Assembly: GCF_009177065.1 (NCBI RefSeq) | Contig: NZ_WEZF01000003.1 | Span: 186,001-250,000, forward strand | Length of the DNA stretch: 64,000 bases | Direction of reading: 5' to 3' | From: Tautonia marina | Lineage (GTDB): Bacteria; Planctomycetota; Planctomycetia; Isosphaerales; Isosphaeraceae | Shown: piece by piece, positions 16,793 to 25,407 of the stretch | Layout of the letters: each line of letters begins with the position of its first letter | Numbering within the stretch: the stretch's first letter is position 1 | The notes under the pieces: model-generated | What the model saw: the letters and a program-made list of their open reading frames with translations, nothing else | The model's database searches: none | What the model was told of the DNA's origin: nothing | Translations under genes and position numbers: made by a program

Positions 16793-17041
16793 GTGGCCAC
16801 ACTCTACGTCACCAAGCCAGACCCCGACTGCCCCGGTGGTGTTCGCCTGACCCGCGAGGGCTTGAAACCCTTCTTCACCGAATGGGAAACGCACTTGCTC
16901 CGGCCGTTGCGGGAGGCGGAGCCCGACGCCGAGGGTCCCGACCGGCTCGCTGTCAGGCCACTCCTCGACCGCCAGATCGAACGGCTGGTGGCCGACCTGC
17001 GTGGCGGCCCCGCCTACCGCCCCTTCGTCTATGGAGGCTGA
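16793..17041 (+). pseudogene. cas1: Cas1 C-terminal remnant (82 codons)
   Basis: The 82 residues match only the last part of Cas1: GGVRLTREGLKPFFTEWE, then a helix RPLLDRQIERLVADLRGG and a closing YRPF. Full Cas1 proteins are roughly 300-340 residues, and the metal-binding Glu, His and Asp lie upstream of this part, so integrase activity cannot remain. The reading frame is the same as that of the preceding CARF gene, separated only by its TAG and six codons, as if a deletion joined the two. A GGAGG near its end serves as ribosome binding site for cas2, which may explain why the piece persists. Confidence 0.75.
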
Positions 17042-17044
17042 TCG

Positions 17045-17350
17045 GTGCCGACCCATGGCGAGGCGACCCGCTACCTCGTCTGTTACGACATCCCCGACAC
17101 CCCCCGGCGCAACCGGATCGCCAAGTGCCTGGATGATTTCGGCGGCCGCGTCCAGTATAGTGTCTTCGAGATGGTCCTCGATCATCGGCTCTTTGACAAG
17201 CTGATCGAGGAATTAACCGCTATAGTCGACCCGGCCTCCGACCGCGTCTCGGTCTATCCGCTTTGTGCCGCCTGCTCCAGGAAGTCGCTACTGCTCGGCC
17301 GGCGTGCCGATGAGGTCCGACCCGGTGATGAAATCGTCTTTATCCACTGA
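17045..17350 (+). CDS. cas2: CRISPR adaptation protein Cas2
   Basis: This is a small ferredoxin-fold protein that bridges two Cas1 dimers during spacer capture. RYLVCYDIPDTPRRNRIAK carries the conserved Asp of the first strand, and VQYSVFEMVL is the usual second strand. At 101 residues it has normal length. The start is a GTG with GGAGG six bases upstream, inside the end of the cas1 remnant. With Cas1 truncated, it has no partner in this window, unless a full Cas1 is encoded elsewhere. Confidence 0.9.
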   Translation: MPTHGEATRYLVCYDIPDTPRRNRIAKCLDDFGGRVQYSVFEMVLDHRLFDKLIEELTAIVDPASDRVSVYPLCAACSRKSLLLGRRADEVRPGDEIVFIH

Positions 17351-17585
17351 GTCAGTGATGCACGTCTAACGGGCCAAGACGCCCTGTTTTGCCTGATCGT
17401 TATCTTCAGCGCCTCCTTGGGAACCGTCGGTTACGGAACGTTCTAAACCTTACCAAGGTCTGGATTTTCGTAAGCGGATTAGCCCGGAATGCACGAACTT
17501 CCTTAGGAAGCATCCTGCCCTCCGACGCCGGTTACGGAAATTGCCCGTGCAACTTATTTTCTGAGAAGGAGTTGCGCACTGTGCC
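17351..17585 (+). promoter_or_regulatory. CRISPR leader
   Basis: This non-coding segment between cas2 and the first repeat is richer in A and T than its surroundings. It contains the 11-mer CGGTTACGGAA twice (17428-17438 and 17529-17539), exactly 101 bp apart. The perfect repeats lie at this end and the worn ones at the other, so this is the leader side, with array transcription left to right. Confidence 0.7.
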
Positions 17586-18803
17586 GCGTACGTCCTCGCC
17601 CCGATCACGAGGGGATTGAAACACATGGTACGGGCGTCCTCAAGGAGCCTGTCGATGCCGATCCGCGTACGTCCTCGCCCCGATCACGAGAGGATTGAAA
17701 CGATCAGGCTATTGGCCAGGGCTGCGATGGGTGGGCTCCACGACGTACGTCCTCGCCCCGATCACGAGGGGATTGAAACGTTGATCCACGCCTTCCACTC
17801 GCTCCTCAGCCACTTCGGGCGTACGTCCTCGCCCCGATCACGAGGGGATTGAAACATCAGGCCGTCATCCATCGGCCGGTAGTTGGGCTCAGTCGGGTTG
17901 CGTACGTCCTCGCCCCGATCACGAGGGGATTGAAACGCATACGTGCGCCCTGGATTTGACGCTCGGGATCATTACGGGCGTACGTCCTCGCCCCGATCAC
18001 GAGGGGATTGAAACCAGAAGAGCCGACCGCAGACCTCGTAGTAGCGGTCCTCCCAGTTCTGCGTACGTCCTCGCCCCGATCACGAGGGGATTGAAACTGA
18101 TGGAGTCGAGCAGTTGCTCGCGGTCGGCAAGGATTTGCGTACGTCCTCGCCCCGATCACGAGGGGATTGAAACAACGTCCTGGTAATCACGGGCATCGAA
18201 CGCCATGTCCGTAGCGTACGTCCTCGCCCCGATCACGAGGGGATTGAAACATGTTATATGCGAAGCACGCATCAACATCTTGATCCATATGGCGCACGTC
18301 CTCGCCCCGATCACGAGGGGATTGAAACGTGGCGAACCGCATGTGGACGAACGTCTCCTGGTCCTCCGGGATGCGTACGCCCGCGCCCCGATCACGAGGG
18401 GATTGAAACGCGTCGGGGCTCCAGTGTGAGCGAAGCGTGTGGGTCCGGGCGTATGTCCTCGCCCCGATCACGAGGGGATTGAAACATGCCACGCGATTCC
18501 TTGCTCGTGACGATCGACGCCTGTTCGGCGTACGCCCGCGCCCCGATCACGAGGGAATTGAAACGTTGATCGTCGCTTGCCTCGCAGTGGTTCCCAGTTA
18601 TGCGATAGCGCGTACGCCCGCGCCCCAATCACAAGGGGATTGAAACGACGTTTTGATGTTTTCGGACAAAGCCTTGATTTCGGCTTCGACTTGTACGTCC
18701 ACGCCCCGAACACGAGGGGATTGAAACGCCGTCACCGCGAGATAGGGGTCGCGGAATTTGTCCCGCTCGCGTATGCCCCGCCCTGTTCACGAGGGGATTG
18801 CAG
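17586..18803 (+). CRISPR. CRISPR array, 16 repeats (last one degenerate), 15 spacers
   Basis: The repeat is 37 nt, starting GCGTACGTCCTCGCCCC and ending GGGGATTGAAAC, so crRNAs should carry the type III 8-nt handle AUUGAAAC. Repeat starts are 17586, 17665, 17743, 17819, 17900, 17978, 18061, 18137, 18214, 18292, 18373, 18449, 18528, 18610, 18691 and 18769. Spacers are 39-46 nt. The leader-proximal repeats are nearly identical; from the tenth on they drift, and the last ends ATTGCAG and has lost the handle. CCCC and GGGG can pair around GATCACGA in almost all copies. The array sits between cas2 and cas6 on the same strand. I could not match any spacer to sequence in the window. Confidence 0.97.
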
Positions 18804-18808
18804 TAGTG

Positions 18809-19675
18809 ATGACACCGTCATTGGACACAGCGGTATTACGGGAACTGAACGTCCGTGCCTGGCGGTTGCACCTGTCAACACCGGGAGTCCTCGTCACGGT
18901 GCCCCTGCTGCGTGGCGTCTGGGGGGCGGCACTGCGTGATGGGTCGCAGGAGCGGTATCGCGAGGTCTTCGAGGGCGACGAGGTTCGAGTACCCCGCTAC
19001 CTGATGCGACCGGCCCCACGCGAGGCTGACCCGGCACCGGCCGTGGAGTTCATCGTCTTCGGTCGGACGGACCAGGACACCGACTCGGCCCTGTGGGCAG
19101 CCTGGGACGAGGCCGAGCGGCGGGGCCTCGGCCCCGAGCGGCGGCCGTTTCGCATTACGGCGGCCATCCCTCTGGCCTGGGACGAAACCCCACTGGGGCC
19201 GGCACGGGTGCAGCCGGGGTTCGCTCTGGACCCGATGCCCTGGCCGACCGGGAGCATCGCCGCAGGCTGTCGGATCGACATCCCGGCCCCCTTGCGTCTG
19301 CTCCGCCAGGGTCGGTTGATCGACGCGCCGACGCCCGCCGACCTGGCACTCGCCGCCCTCCGCCGGATCGGGGGCTTGCTTGGATCGGTGGCCGATCCCC
19401 TCTGGGAACGACGGGCCGACTGGCTCGACGCTGCCCGAGCGGTGCCGCACCGGCCCTGGCGCGGCCGACGGCTCGATCTGGTCCGCTACTCTGGCTCTCA
19501 GCATCGTGAGGTTGAGCTACGCGGCGTCGTCGGCTCACTCGACCTTCCCCATGGCCCCGGTCCGCTCGCCCCGCTCCTGGCCGCCGCCCAGTGGCTCCAC
19601 CTGGGAAAGGGAACTGTCATGGGCTTAGGCCAGGTCCGTATCCTGCCTCTCGATGTCGACAAGACTCACCGTTGA
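18809..19675 (+). CDS. cas6: Cas6 pre-crRNA processing endoribonuclease
   Basis: Cas6 cuts the array transcript at the base of each repeat. The C-terminus has the hallmark GVVGSLDLPHGPG, then LLAAAQWLHLGKGTVMGLGQV, the Gly-rich RAMP loop of Cas6. I chose ATG 18809 (GTG 18806 is adjacent). The frame is open to 18758, but that part reads through the last repeat. The start is only 6 bases beyond the array, so the gene has no room for its own promoter outside the array and is probably transcribed with it. The 288 residues fit the Cas6 family. Confidence 0.85.
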   Translation: MTPSLDTAVLRELNVRAWRLHLSTPGVLVTVPLLRGVWGAALRDGSQERYREVFEGDEVRVPRYLMRPAPREADPAPAVEFIVFGRTDQDTDSALWAAWDEAERRGLGPERRPFRITAAIPLAWDETPLGPARVQPGFALDPMPWPTGSIAAGCRIDIPAPLRLLRQGRLIDAPTPADLALAALRRIGGLLGSVADPLWERRADWLDAARAVPHRPWRGRRLDLVRYSGSQHREVELRGVVGSLDLPHGPGPLAPLLAAAQWLHLGKGTVMGLGQVRILPLDVDKTHR

Positions 19676-19785
19676 GGTTCCCAGGGCACGGATGCCATCA
19701 ATGCCTGGTCATCGGACAGGACGGAGATTACGATGGCAGTGATGTCGAACTCCATGAATGCTCCCAGACGCCTTGCGTGCGCCTC

Positions 19786-22632
19786 ATGCCGAAGCCCGAA
19801 GACCAGGCCCGACAGCAGATCGACGCGAAACTCGAAGCGGCAGGATGGGTCGTCCAGGACGCGGACGAACTGAACCTTTTTGCCGGACGGGGGATCGCCG
19901 TCCGGGAGTTCGCGTTGAAGCACGGGCACGGCTTCGCGGACTACCTGCTCTACGTCGACCGCAAGGCGGCCGGGGTCGTCGAGGCGAAGAAGGAGGGGAC
20001 GACGCTGACCGGCGTCGAAACCCAGGCCACGCGCTACAGCGAGGGGCTTCCCGACGCCCTGCCGGCCCACCATCGGCCCTTGCCGTTCCTGTATCAGAGC
20101 ACCGGCGAGGAGACCCGCTTCACGAACTGGCTCGACCCCGAGCCCCGATCGCGGGAAGTCTTCACCTTCCACCGGCCCGAGACGCATGCGGAATGGCTGG
20201 CCGACTGGCCCAGCACGCTACGCAAGCGCCTCAAGGACATGCCGGCGCTCGACGAGAAAGGTCTCTGGCCGGCGCAGTTGAGGGCGGTGCAGAACCTTGA
20301 GGCGTCGCTCGCGGCCGACAAGCCCCGAGCCCTGATTCAGATGGCCACCGGGAGCGGCAAGACGTTCACGGCGGTCAATGCGATCTACCGTCTCATCAAG
20401 CACGCCGGGGCTCGCCGAGTGCTGTTCCTGGTCGACCGGGCCAACCTCGGCCGCCAGGCGGAGAACGAGTTCCGATCGTTCGACACGCCCGACGACGGAC
20501 GCAAGTTCGATCAGCTTTACAACGTCAACCACCTGCAAGGCCGCCGGCCCGATCCCGTCGCCCGCGTTTGCATCTCGACCATCCAGCGCCTCTACTCGAT
20601 CCTCCAGGGCAAGGAATTGCCGCCCGAGGCCGACGAGGTCTCCGCCTTCGAGACGATGGACGACCTCCGCCGCGAGCCGATGCCGGTCGTCTACAACCCG
20701 AACATCCCCATCGAATTCTTCGATTTCATCGTCATTGACGAGTGCCATCGCTCGATCTACACCCTCTGGAAGCAGGTACTCGACTACTTCGACGCCTACC
20801 TCATCGGCCTGACCGCCACGCCCTCGAAACAGACCTTCGGGTTCTTCAACAAGAACCTGGTCATGGAGTACGGCCACGATCAGGCCGTCGTTGATGGCGT
20901 GAACGTCGACTTCAACGTCTACAAGATCGCCACGAAGATCACCCAGGGCGGCTCGGTCGTCGAGGCCGGTTATCAGGTCGGCAGGCGCGACCGCCAGACC
21001 CGCAAGATGCGCTGGGAGACGCTCGACGACGACCTGGAGTACGACGCCAAGGCGCTCGACCGCGATGTCGTCTCCAGGGACCAGATTCGGACCGTGATCC
21101 GCGCCTTCCGCGACCGGCTCCCGACCGAGATTTTCCCCGGCCGTGACGAGGTCCCCAAGACCCTCATCTACGCCAAGGACGACAGTCACGCCGATGAGAT
21201 CGTCCAGGTCGTCCGCGAGGAGTTCGGCAAGGGGAACGAGTTCTGCCAGAAGATCACCTACCGCACCGGCACCGCACGCATCGTCTCGACCGAGACGGAT
21301 GAGGACGGCAACGCCATCGAGAGCGTCACCTACAAGTCGAGCGGGGTGAAGGCCGAGCACCTGCTCAGCGACTTCCGCAATCGCTACAACCCCCGGATCG
21401 TCGTGACCGTCGACATGATCGCCACCGGCACCGACATCAAGCCGCTGGAGGTCGTCATGTTCATGAGAGCGGTTAAGAGTCGCAACTTCTTCGAGCAGAT
21501 GAAGGGCCGGGGCGTCCGCGTCATCAAGGACGCCGACTTCCGGGCCGTCACGCCCGATGCGAAGGGAAAGACCCACTTCGTTATCGTCGACTGCGTCGGA
21601 CAGTGTGAGACGAAGCTGGTGGACACGAAACCCCTGGAGGCGAAGCCCACCGTCGCGTTCGACAAGTTGCTCCAGGCCGTCGGCGGGGGCAGTACCGATC
21701 CGGATGTCCTCTCCTCGATCGCCTCGCGCCTCTCCCGGCTCGACAAGACGCTCTCCCCAGCCGACCGCGACGCACTGGCCGACCTCGCCGGGGGGAAGAC
21801 GATCCGCGACCTCGCCGCCGATCTCGTCGCCACGCTCGACCCAGACCGCCACGCCGACGCCGCTCGACTCGCCCACGACCTCCCGCCCGACGCCGAGCCC
21901 TCCCCCGAGCAACTCGCCCAGGCCGCCGAGGCGATCCGGCTGGAGGCCGCCATGCCCCTGATGGCCAACCCGACACTCCGCAAGGCGCTGGCCGAGTCGA
22001 AACAACGCTCCGAGCAGACGATCGACGAGGTCAGCATCGACGAGGTCCTGCACGCGGGTTATTCGGCCGACGCGACCGATCGGGCCCGCACGGTGGTCGA
22101 GTCGTTCGAGGCGTTCCTCCGCGAGCACCGCGACGAGATCACCGCGCTCCAGGTCCTCTACAGCCGGCCCCACGCCCATCGCCTGCGGTTCGCCGACATC
22201 AAGGCGCTGGCCGAGACGATCCAGGCCCCTCCCCGGCGGCTGACGCCCGAGGTCCTCTGGCGGGCCTACGAGGCGCTCGACCGCTCAAAGGTCCGGGGCG
22301 CCTCGGCCCCCCGGCTGCTGACCGACATCGTCTCGCTCGTCCGCTTCGCCACGCACCAGGACGACGAGTTGTCCCCCTTCCGCGAGCAGGTCGACGCCCG
22401 CTTCGCCGACTGGCTCGCCCGCCAGGAGGCCGCCGGCCGCCGCTTCTCCCCCGAGCAGCGCGAGTGGCTGGCCCTGATCCGCGACCACATCGCCGCCAAC
22501 CTCGCCATCGAGCCCGACGACTTCGACTACTCCCCCTTCAACCAGAAGGGCGGGCTCGGTAGGGTCTACTCCCTCTTCGGCGACGAGTTCGAGCAGATTA
22601 TCGACGAGTTGAATGAGGTCCTGGCGGCATGA
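19786..22632 (+). CDS. hsdR: Type I restriction enzyme, R subunit
   Basis: HsdR provides DNA translocation and cleavage in a type I restriction-modification complex. The nuclease region comes first, with GFADYLLYVD and VVEAKKEG (Glu and Lys of the PD-ExK core, about residues 66-70). Then come the motor motifs TGSGKTFTAVN (about 187), DECHRSIY (about 318), LIGLTATPSKQT and a helicase C domain containing MKGRGVRV. The C-terminal third fits the EcoEI-type HsdR C-terminal domain. I chose ATG 19786, which starts PKPEDQARQQIDAKLEAAGW, a common HsdR opening; upstream codons look random. It overlaps hsdS by 4 bases (ATGA). It lies 110 bp downstream of cas6. Confidence 0.92.
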   Translation: MPKPEDQARQQIDAKLEAAGWVVQDADELNLFAGRGIAVREFALKHGHGFADYLLYVDRKAAGVVEAKKEGTTLTGVETQATRYSEGLPDALPAHHRPLPFLYQSTGEETRFTNWLDPEPRSREVFTFHRPETHAEWLADWPSTLRKRLKDMPALDEKGLWPAQLRAVQNLEASLAADKPRALIQMATGSGKTFTAVNAIYRLIKHAGARRVLFLVDRANLGRQAENEFRSFDTPDDGRKFDQLYNVNHLQGRRPDPVARVCISTIQRLYSILQGKELPPEADEVSAFETMDDLRREPMPVVYNPNIPIEFFDFIVIDECHRSIYTLWKQVLDYFDAYLIGLTATPSKQTFGFFNKNLVMEYGHDQAVVDGVNVDFNVYKIATKITQGGSVVEAGYQVGRRDRQTRKMRWETLDDDLEYDAKALDRDVVSRDQIRTVIRAFRDRLPTEIFPGRDEVPKTLIYAKDDSHADEIVQVVREEFGKGNEFCQKITYRTGTARIVSTETDEDGNAIESVTYKSSGVKAEHLLSDFRNRYNPRIVVTVDMIATGTDIKPLEVVMFMRAVKSRNFFEQMKGRGVRVIKDADFRAVTPDAKGKTHFVIVDCVGQCETKLVDTKPLEAKPTVAFDKLLQAVGGGSTDPDVLSSIASRLSRLDKTLSPADRDALADLAGGKTIRDLAADLVATLDPDRHADAARLAHDLPPDAEPSPEQLAQAAEAIRLEAAMPLMANPTLRKALAESKQRSEQTIDEVSIDEVLHAGYSADATDRARTVVESFEAFLREHRDEITALQVLYSRPHAHRLRFADIKALAETIQAPPRRLTPEVLWRAYEALDRSKVRGASAPRLLTDIVSLVRFATHQDDELSPFREQVDARFADWLARQEAAGRRFSPEQREWLALIRDHIAANLAIEPDDFDYSPFNQKGGLGRVYSLFGDEFEQIIDELNEVLAA

Positions 22633-24239
22633 CTGACGAGGATCAACAACCTCTCCCACGAGGATGGGAGTGGGCGTCGCTCACCCAGATTGCCGAGGTC
22701 AAGGGCGGGATCACCAAGGGCCAGAAGCGGAAAACGCGAGATGGGCTCCGAGAGGTCCCCTACCTCCGGGTTGCGAACGTACAACGCGGCTTCCTCGACC
22801 TTGACGAGGTCAAGACGATCGAGGCGACGGAGGACGAAGTCCGGGGCTTGATTCTCCTGCCCGGCGACATCCTGTTCACTGAGGGCGGCGACCGCGACAA
22901 GCTCGGGCGCGGCTGGGTCTGGCGCGGCGAGATCGCCGAGTGTATCCACCAGAACCACATCTTCCGCGCCCGCCTTCGGTCCCCCGAGATCGAGCCGAAG
23001 ATCATTTCCTGGTACGGCAATACGGCTGGCCAAGACTACTTCACGCGCCAGGGGAAGCAGACGACCAACCTCGCGTCGATCAACCTGACGAAGCTCAGCG
23101 CCTTCCCCGTACCGATCCCGCCTTCGGCCGAACAACGTCGCATCGTCGCCGCCATCGAGGAGCACTTCTCCCGCCTCGACGAGGGGATTGCGGCGTTGGA
23201 GAGCGCGAGGGCGAGGCTGAGGCGCTACCGGGCCTCGGTGCTCAAGGCCGCCTGCGAGGGCCGCCTCGTCCCCACCGAGGCCGAACTCGCCCGCGCCGAG
23301 GGCCACGACTACGAGCCCGCCGACCGCCTCCTCTCCCGCATCCTCCAGCACCGCCGCTCCCGCTGGGAGGCCGACCAACTCGCCAAGCTCCACGCCCAGG
23401 GCAAGCCCCCCAAGGACGACCGCTGGAAGGCAAAGTACGCCGAGCCGAACCCGCCCGACACCAGCAGCCTGCCGGAGTTGCCCGAGGGGTGGACGTGGGC
23501 GGCAGCCGCCCAGATCGCCGAGATTCAGGGCGGAATCCAGAAGCAGCCCAAGCGCACCCCGAAGGAGAACGCCTACCCCTTTCTCCGGGTGGCGAACGTC
23601 TACCGCAATCGCCTGGAACTCGACGATGTCCACCGGATCGAGTTGTTCGGCGACGAACTCGACAAGCTGCGGTTGCAGCCGGGCGACCTCCTGATCGTCG
23701 AGGGCAACGGCAGCCCGACCGAGATCGGCCGCATGGCGATCTGGAACGGTGCCATCAGCGATTGCGTCCACCAGAACCACATCATCCGCGCCCGCCTGGT
23801 CGGCGACCTGCCGCCCTCCTACGTCGGTTGCTACTGGAACTCCCCAGACGGCTCGTCTCGGGTCATGCAAGTGTCCAGTTCCACCAGCGGCCTGCACACC
23901 CTGAGCGTGACGAAGGTCAACGCCCTGCCGGTGGCGCTCCCGCCGCTTGCCGAGCAACACCGCATCGTCGCCGAGGTCGAGCGCCGCCTCTCCCTCATCA
24001 ACGCCCTCGACGCCGCCCTCGCCGCTGGCCTGAAGCGGGTCGAGCGGTTGCGGCAGGCGATCCTCAAGCGGGCCTTCTCCGGCCGCCTCGTCCCCCAGGA
24101 CCCCGCCGACGAGCCCGCCTCAGCCCTTCTCGAACGCATTCGGGCCGGCGGTTCGCCGCCGGCCCCAAAACCTCGGGCTGGTCAGGGGGCTCGATCCCGA
24201 CGGTCTGGGCCGGATCATCAGCCATCCCTCTTCGATTAG
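22629..24239 (+). CDS. hsdS: Type I restriction enzyme, specificity subunit S
   Basis: HsdS recognises the bipartite DNA target. Two target recognition domains are visible: residues 1-170 (GWEWASLTQIAEVKGGI...LPGDILFTEGG) and about 275-430 (GWTWAAAAQIAEIQGGI...QPGDLLIVEGN). Each ends in the conserved helix start (PPSAEQRRIVAAIEEHF and PPLAEQHRIVAEVERRL). Both domains share one layout, so they probably arose by duplication. At 536 residues the length is normal. It is translationally coupled to hsdR. Unusually, hsdM does not follow directly but lies about 3.9 kb downstream. Confidence 0.92.
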   Translation: MTDEDQQPLPRGWEWASLTQIAEVKGGITKGQKRKTRDGLREVPYLRVANVQRGFLDLDEVKTIEATEDEVRGLILLPGDILFTEGGDRDKLGRGWVWRGEIAECIHQNHIFRARLRSPEIEPKIISWYGNTAGQDYFTRQGKQTTNLASINLTKLSAFPVPIPPSAEQRRIVAAIEEHFSRLDEGIAALESARARLRRYRASVLKAACEGRLVPTEAELARAEGHDYEPADRLLSRILQHRRSRWEADQLAKLHAQGKPPKDDRWKAKYAEPNPPDTSSLPELPEGWTWAAAAQIAEIQGGIQKQPKRTPKENAYPFLRVANVYRNRLELDDVHRIELFGDELDKLRLQPGDLLIVEGNGSPTEIGRMAIWNGAISDCVHQNHIIRARLVGDLPPSYVGCYWNSPDGSSRVMQVSSSTSGLHTLSVTKVNALPVALPPLAEQHRIVAEVERRLSLINALDAALAAGLKRVERLRQAILKRAFSGRLVPQDPADEPASALLERIRAGGSPPAPKPRAGQGARSRRSGPDHQPSLFD

Positions 24240-24317
24240 CGTTCGATTCTTGCTCGTTTCTTGGCCTAGATTACGAGTGGTTGCTCAAATCGACAGCACC
24301 AAGGAGCCAAGAACACC

Positions 24318-24632
24318 ATGCCATCCCCACTGTACCAGTACCCGCACTCCGCGAGGGTTGATCTCGATGAGGCTTTCCCGGGCCTTCGCGAGAAGGTGAC
24401 AACGGAGAACGTCCAGATCATCGGGTCGCTGATCGAGGAATTCAAACAAGCGTTTGGTGACGACGTTGAAACCGAATTGGAAGAATTCATCCGGGAAGGA
24501 ATCTCTGGTGACTCCGATTCCTGGAATGGCACGGTAGAACGCAACGGCACGACGATCCCGCTGAATTTCATGATTGACGATGATCTCGACGAGAACGATC
24601 GTCGCGTTTACGTAATCTGCCCTCGACCTTAA
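24318..24632 (+). CDS. Small acidic hypothetical protein (104 aa)
   Basis: I do not recognise a family. The protein is acidic, with a helical middle (TENVQIIGSLIEEFKQAFG) and a C-terminal beta-like part containing WNGTVERNGTTIPLNFMIDD. It has an AAGGAG about 12 bases upstream of the ATG, and lower GC and different codon use from hsdS, so it looks like a real, separately acquired gene. It follows hsdS by 78 bp on the same strand. A role as an inhibitor or antitoxin is possible from size and charge alone, but nothing more supports it. Confidence 0.6.
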   Translation: MPSPLYQYPHSARVDLDEAFPGLREKVTTENVQIIGSLIEEFKQAFGDDVETELEEFIREGISGDSDSWNGTVERNGTTIPLNFMIDDDLDENDRRVYVICPRP

Positions 24633-24757
24633 GCCGACAGGGCTTGAACGATCGTTTGTCAATCGTTGCCCCTGTCTCGATCGAGCAGGCGATCGAGGCC
24701 GCAGGCACCATGCAGGACGCGGACCAGTCGAGCCTCGGCGGGGTTCCTGCCATCGGA

Positions 24758-25018
24758 TCATCCCCGCCGTTCGGCATCGCGGCGATGGACCTCGTGCCGG
24801 ATCGCATCCCAGTCTTGCCGCGTCATCGGCGTCGCCGGCGCCAAGTCGAGCCCCTCGACCAGCAGGCCATCGACCCGATGCCGAGCGGCCTACCGCCGTT
24901 GGTCCTCGCGGATCAGGGCGCTCATGTACTCCCCGACGCTGTTAAACCCCCGGCGGGCCGCCTCCTATTCCACGAACGCCTTGTCCTCGTCGGGCAGCGT
25001 GATGTTCATGCTCGCCAT
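24758..25018 (-). pseudogene. ParD/CopG-type antitoxin pseudogene with two in-frame stops
   Basis: Read on the minus strand from 25018, the frame gives MNITLPDEDKAFVE, a TAG, then EAARRGFNSVGEYMSALIRE with DQRR, a second TAG, and a tail with TPMTRQDWDAIRHEVHRR before the true stop. That is the full layout of a ParD-type ribbon-helix-helix antitoxin (87 codons), broken only by two stop codons. I find no intact ParE toxin downstream at 24640-24757. A dead toxin-antitoxin locus is the simplest reading. Confidence 0.7.
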
Positions 25019-25175
25019 GCCGGGCCCTCCTCTCGGATCGAGCATACCCCGCCGGGAGCGGGTCGCCAAGGCGACCAAGGCCGCCTGGCGCTCAGCTTCG
25101 TAATGATCCACAGGTCCGCAATCCCCTGCCTGATCCGGGGAGCGATCACCCTCTGGATCGGAGGACCGACCCGAG

Positions 25176-25403
25176 CTACTTCTGCCCGGCTCTACGGCGC
25201 CCGGCGGCCTTCATCGACTTCTTCACCGCCCGCGTCTTCGCCTTCTTCGCGGGCTTCGCCTTCGCCGATCCTGCGAGTTTGGCCCTGGCGCGGGCAATGG
25301 CCGCCGGGCTCGCGAGCCCGGCGGCTTCCAGAATCTCGATCCGCTTCTCCAGGGGCATCTCCGCGACTTTCAGGGAGACCCGGCGGATGCGGTCGGTCGT
25401 CAT
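25176..25403 (-). CDS. Small basic protein (75 aa)
   Basis: Unknown family. The first 45 residues look like two helices (PLEKRIEILEAAGLASPAAIARARAKL). The last 30 are a Lys/Arg/Ala-rich tail (AKPAKKAKTRAVKKSMKAAG) that should bind nucleic acid. It starts four bases after the stop of the ADP-ribosyltransferase-like gene on the same strand, so the two form an operon. It might be its partner or immunity protein, by position only. Confidence 0.55.
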   Translation of the reverse strand: MTTDRIRRVSLKVAEMPLEKRIEILEAAGLASPAAIARARAKLAGSAKAKPAKKAKTRAVKKSMKAAGRRRAGQK

Positions 25404-25407
25404 CGGA

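Noticed and set aside
16772-16795. Programmed stop readthrough making a CARF-Cas1 fusion
   Set aside because: The frames match, but a GTG start and cas2 ribosome site explain the arrangement, and no recoding element is visible. I kept it only as a side remark.
17616-18713. Several frames repeating VRPRPDHEGIE or similar peptides
   Set aside because: They are translations of the CRISPR repeat, not proteins.
20218-22179. 653-codon open frame on the minus strand
   Set aside because: Antisense shadow of hsdR. No start signal and no recognisable domain.
22566-23960. 464-codon open frame on the minus strand
   Set aside because: Antisense shadow of hsdS. The low-complexity sequence follows the codon structure of the real gene.
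24571-24757. Possible ParE toxin next to the ParD pseudogene
   Set aside because: The frame that overlaps the antitoxin stop reads TPPRLDWSASC, only faintly like a RelE/ParE start, and then becomes random. Not enough to call.
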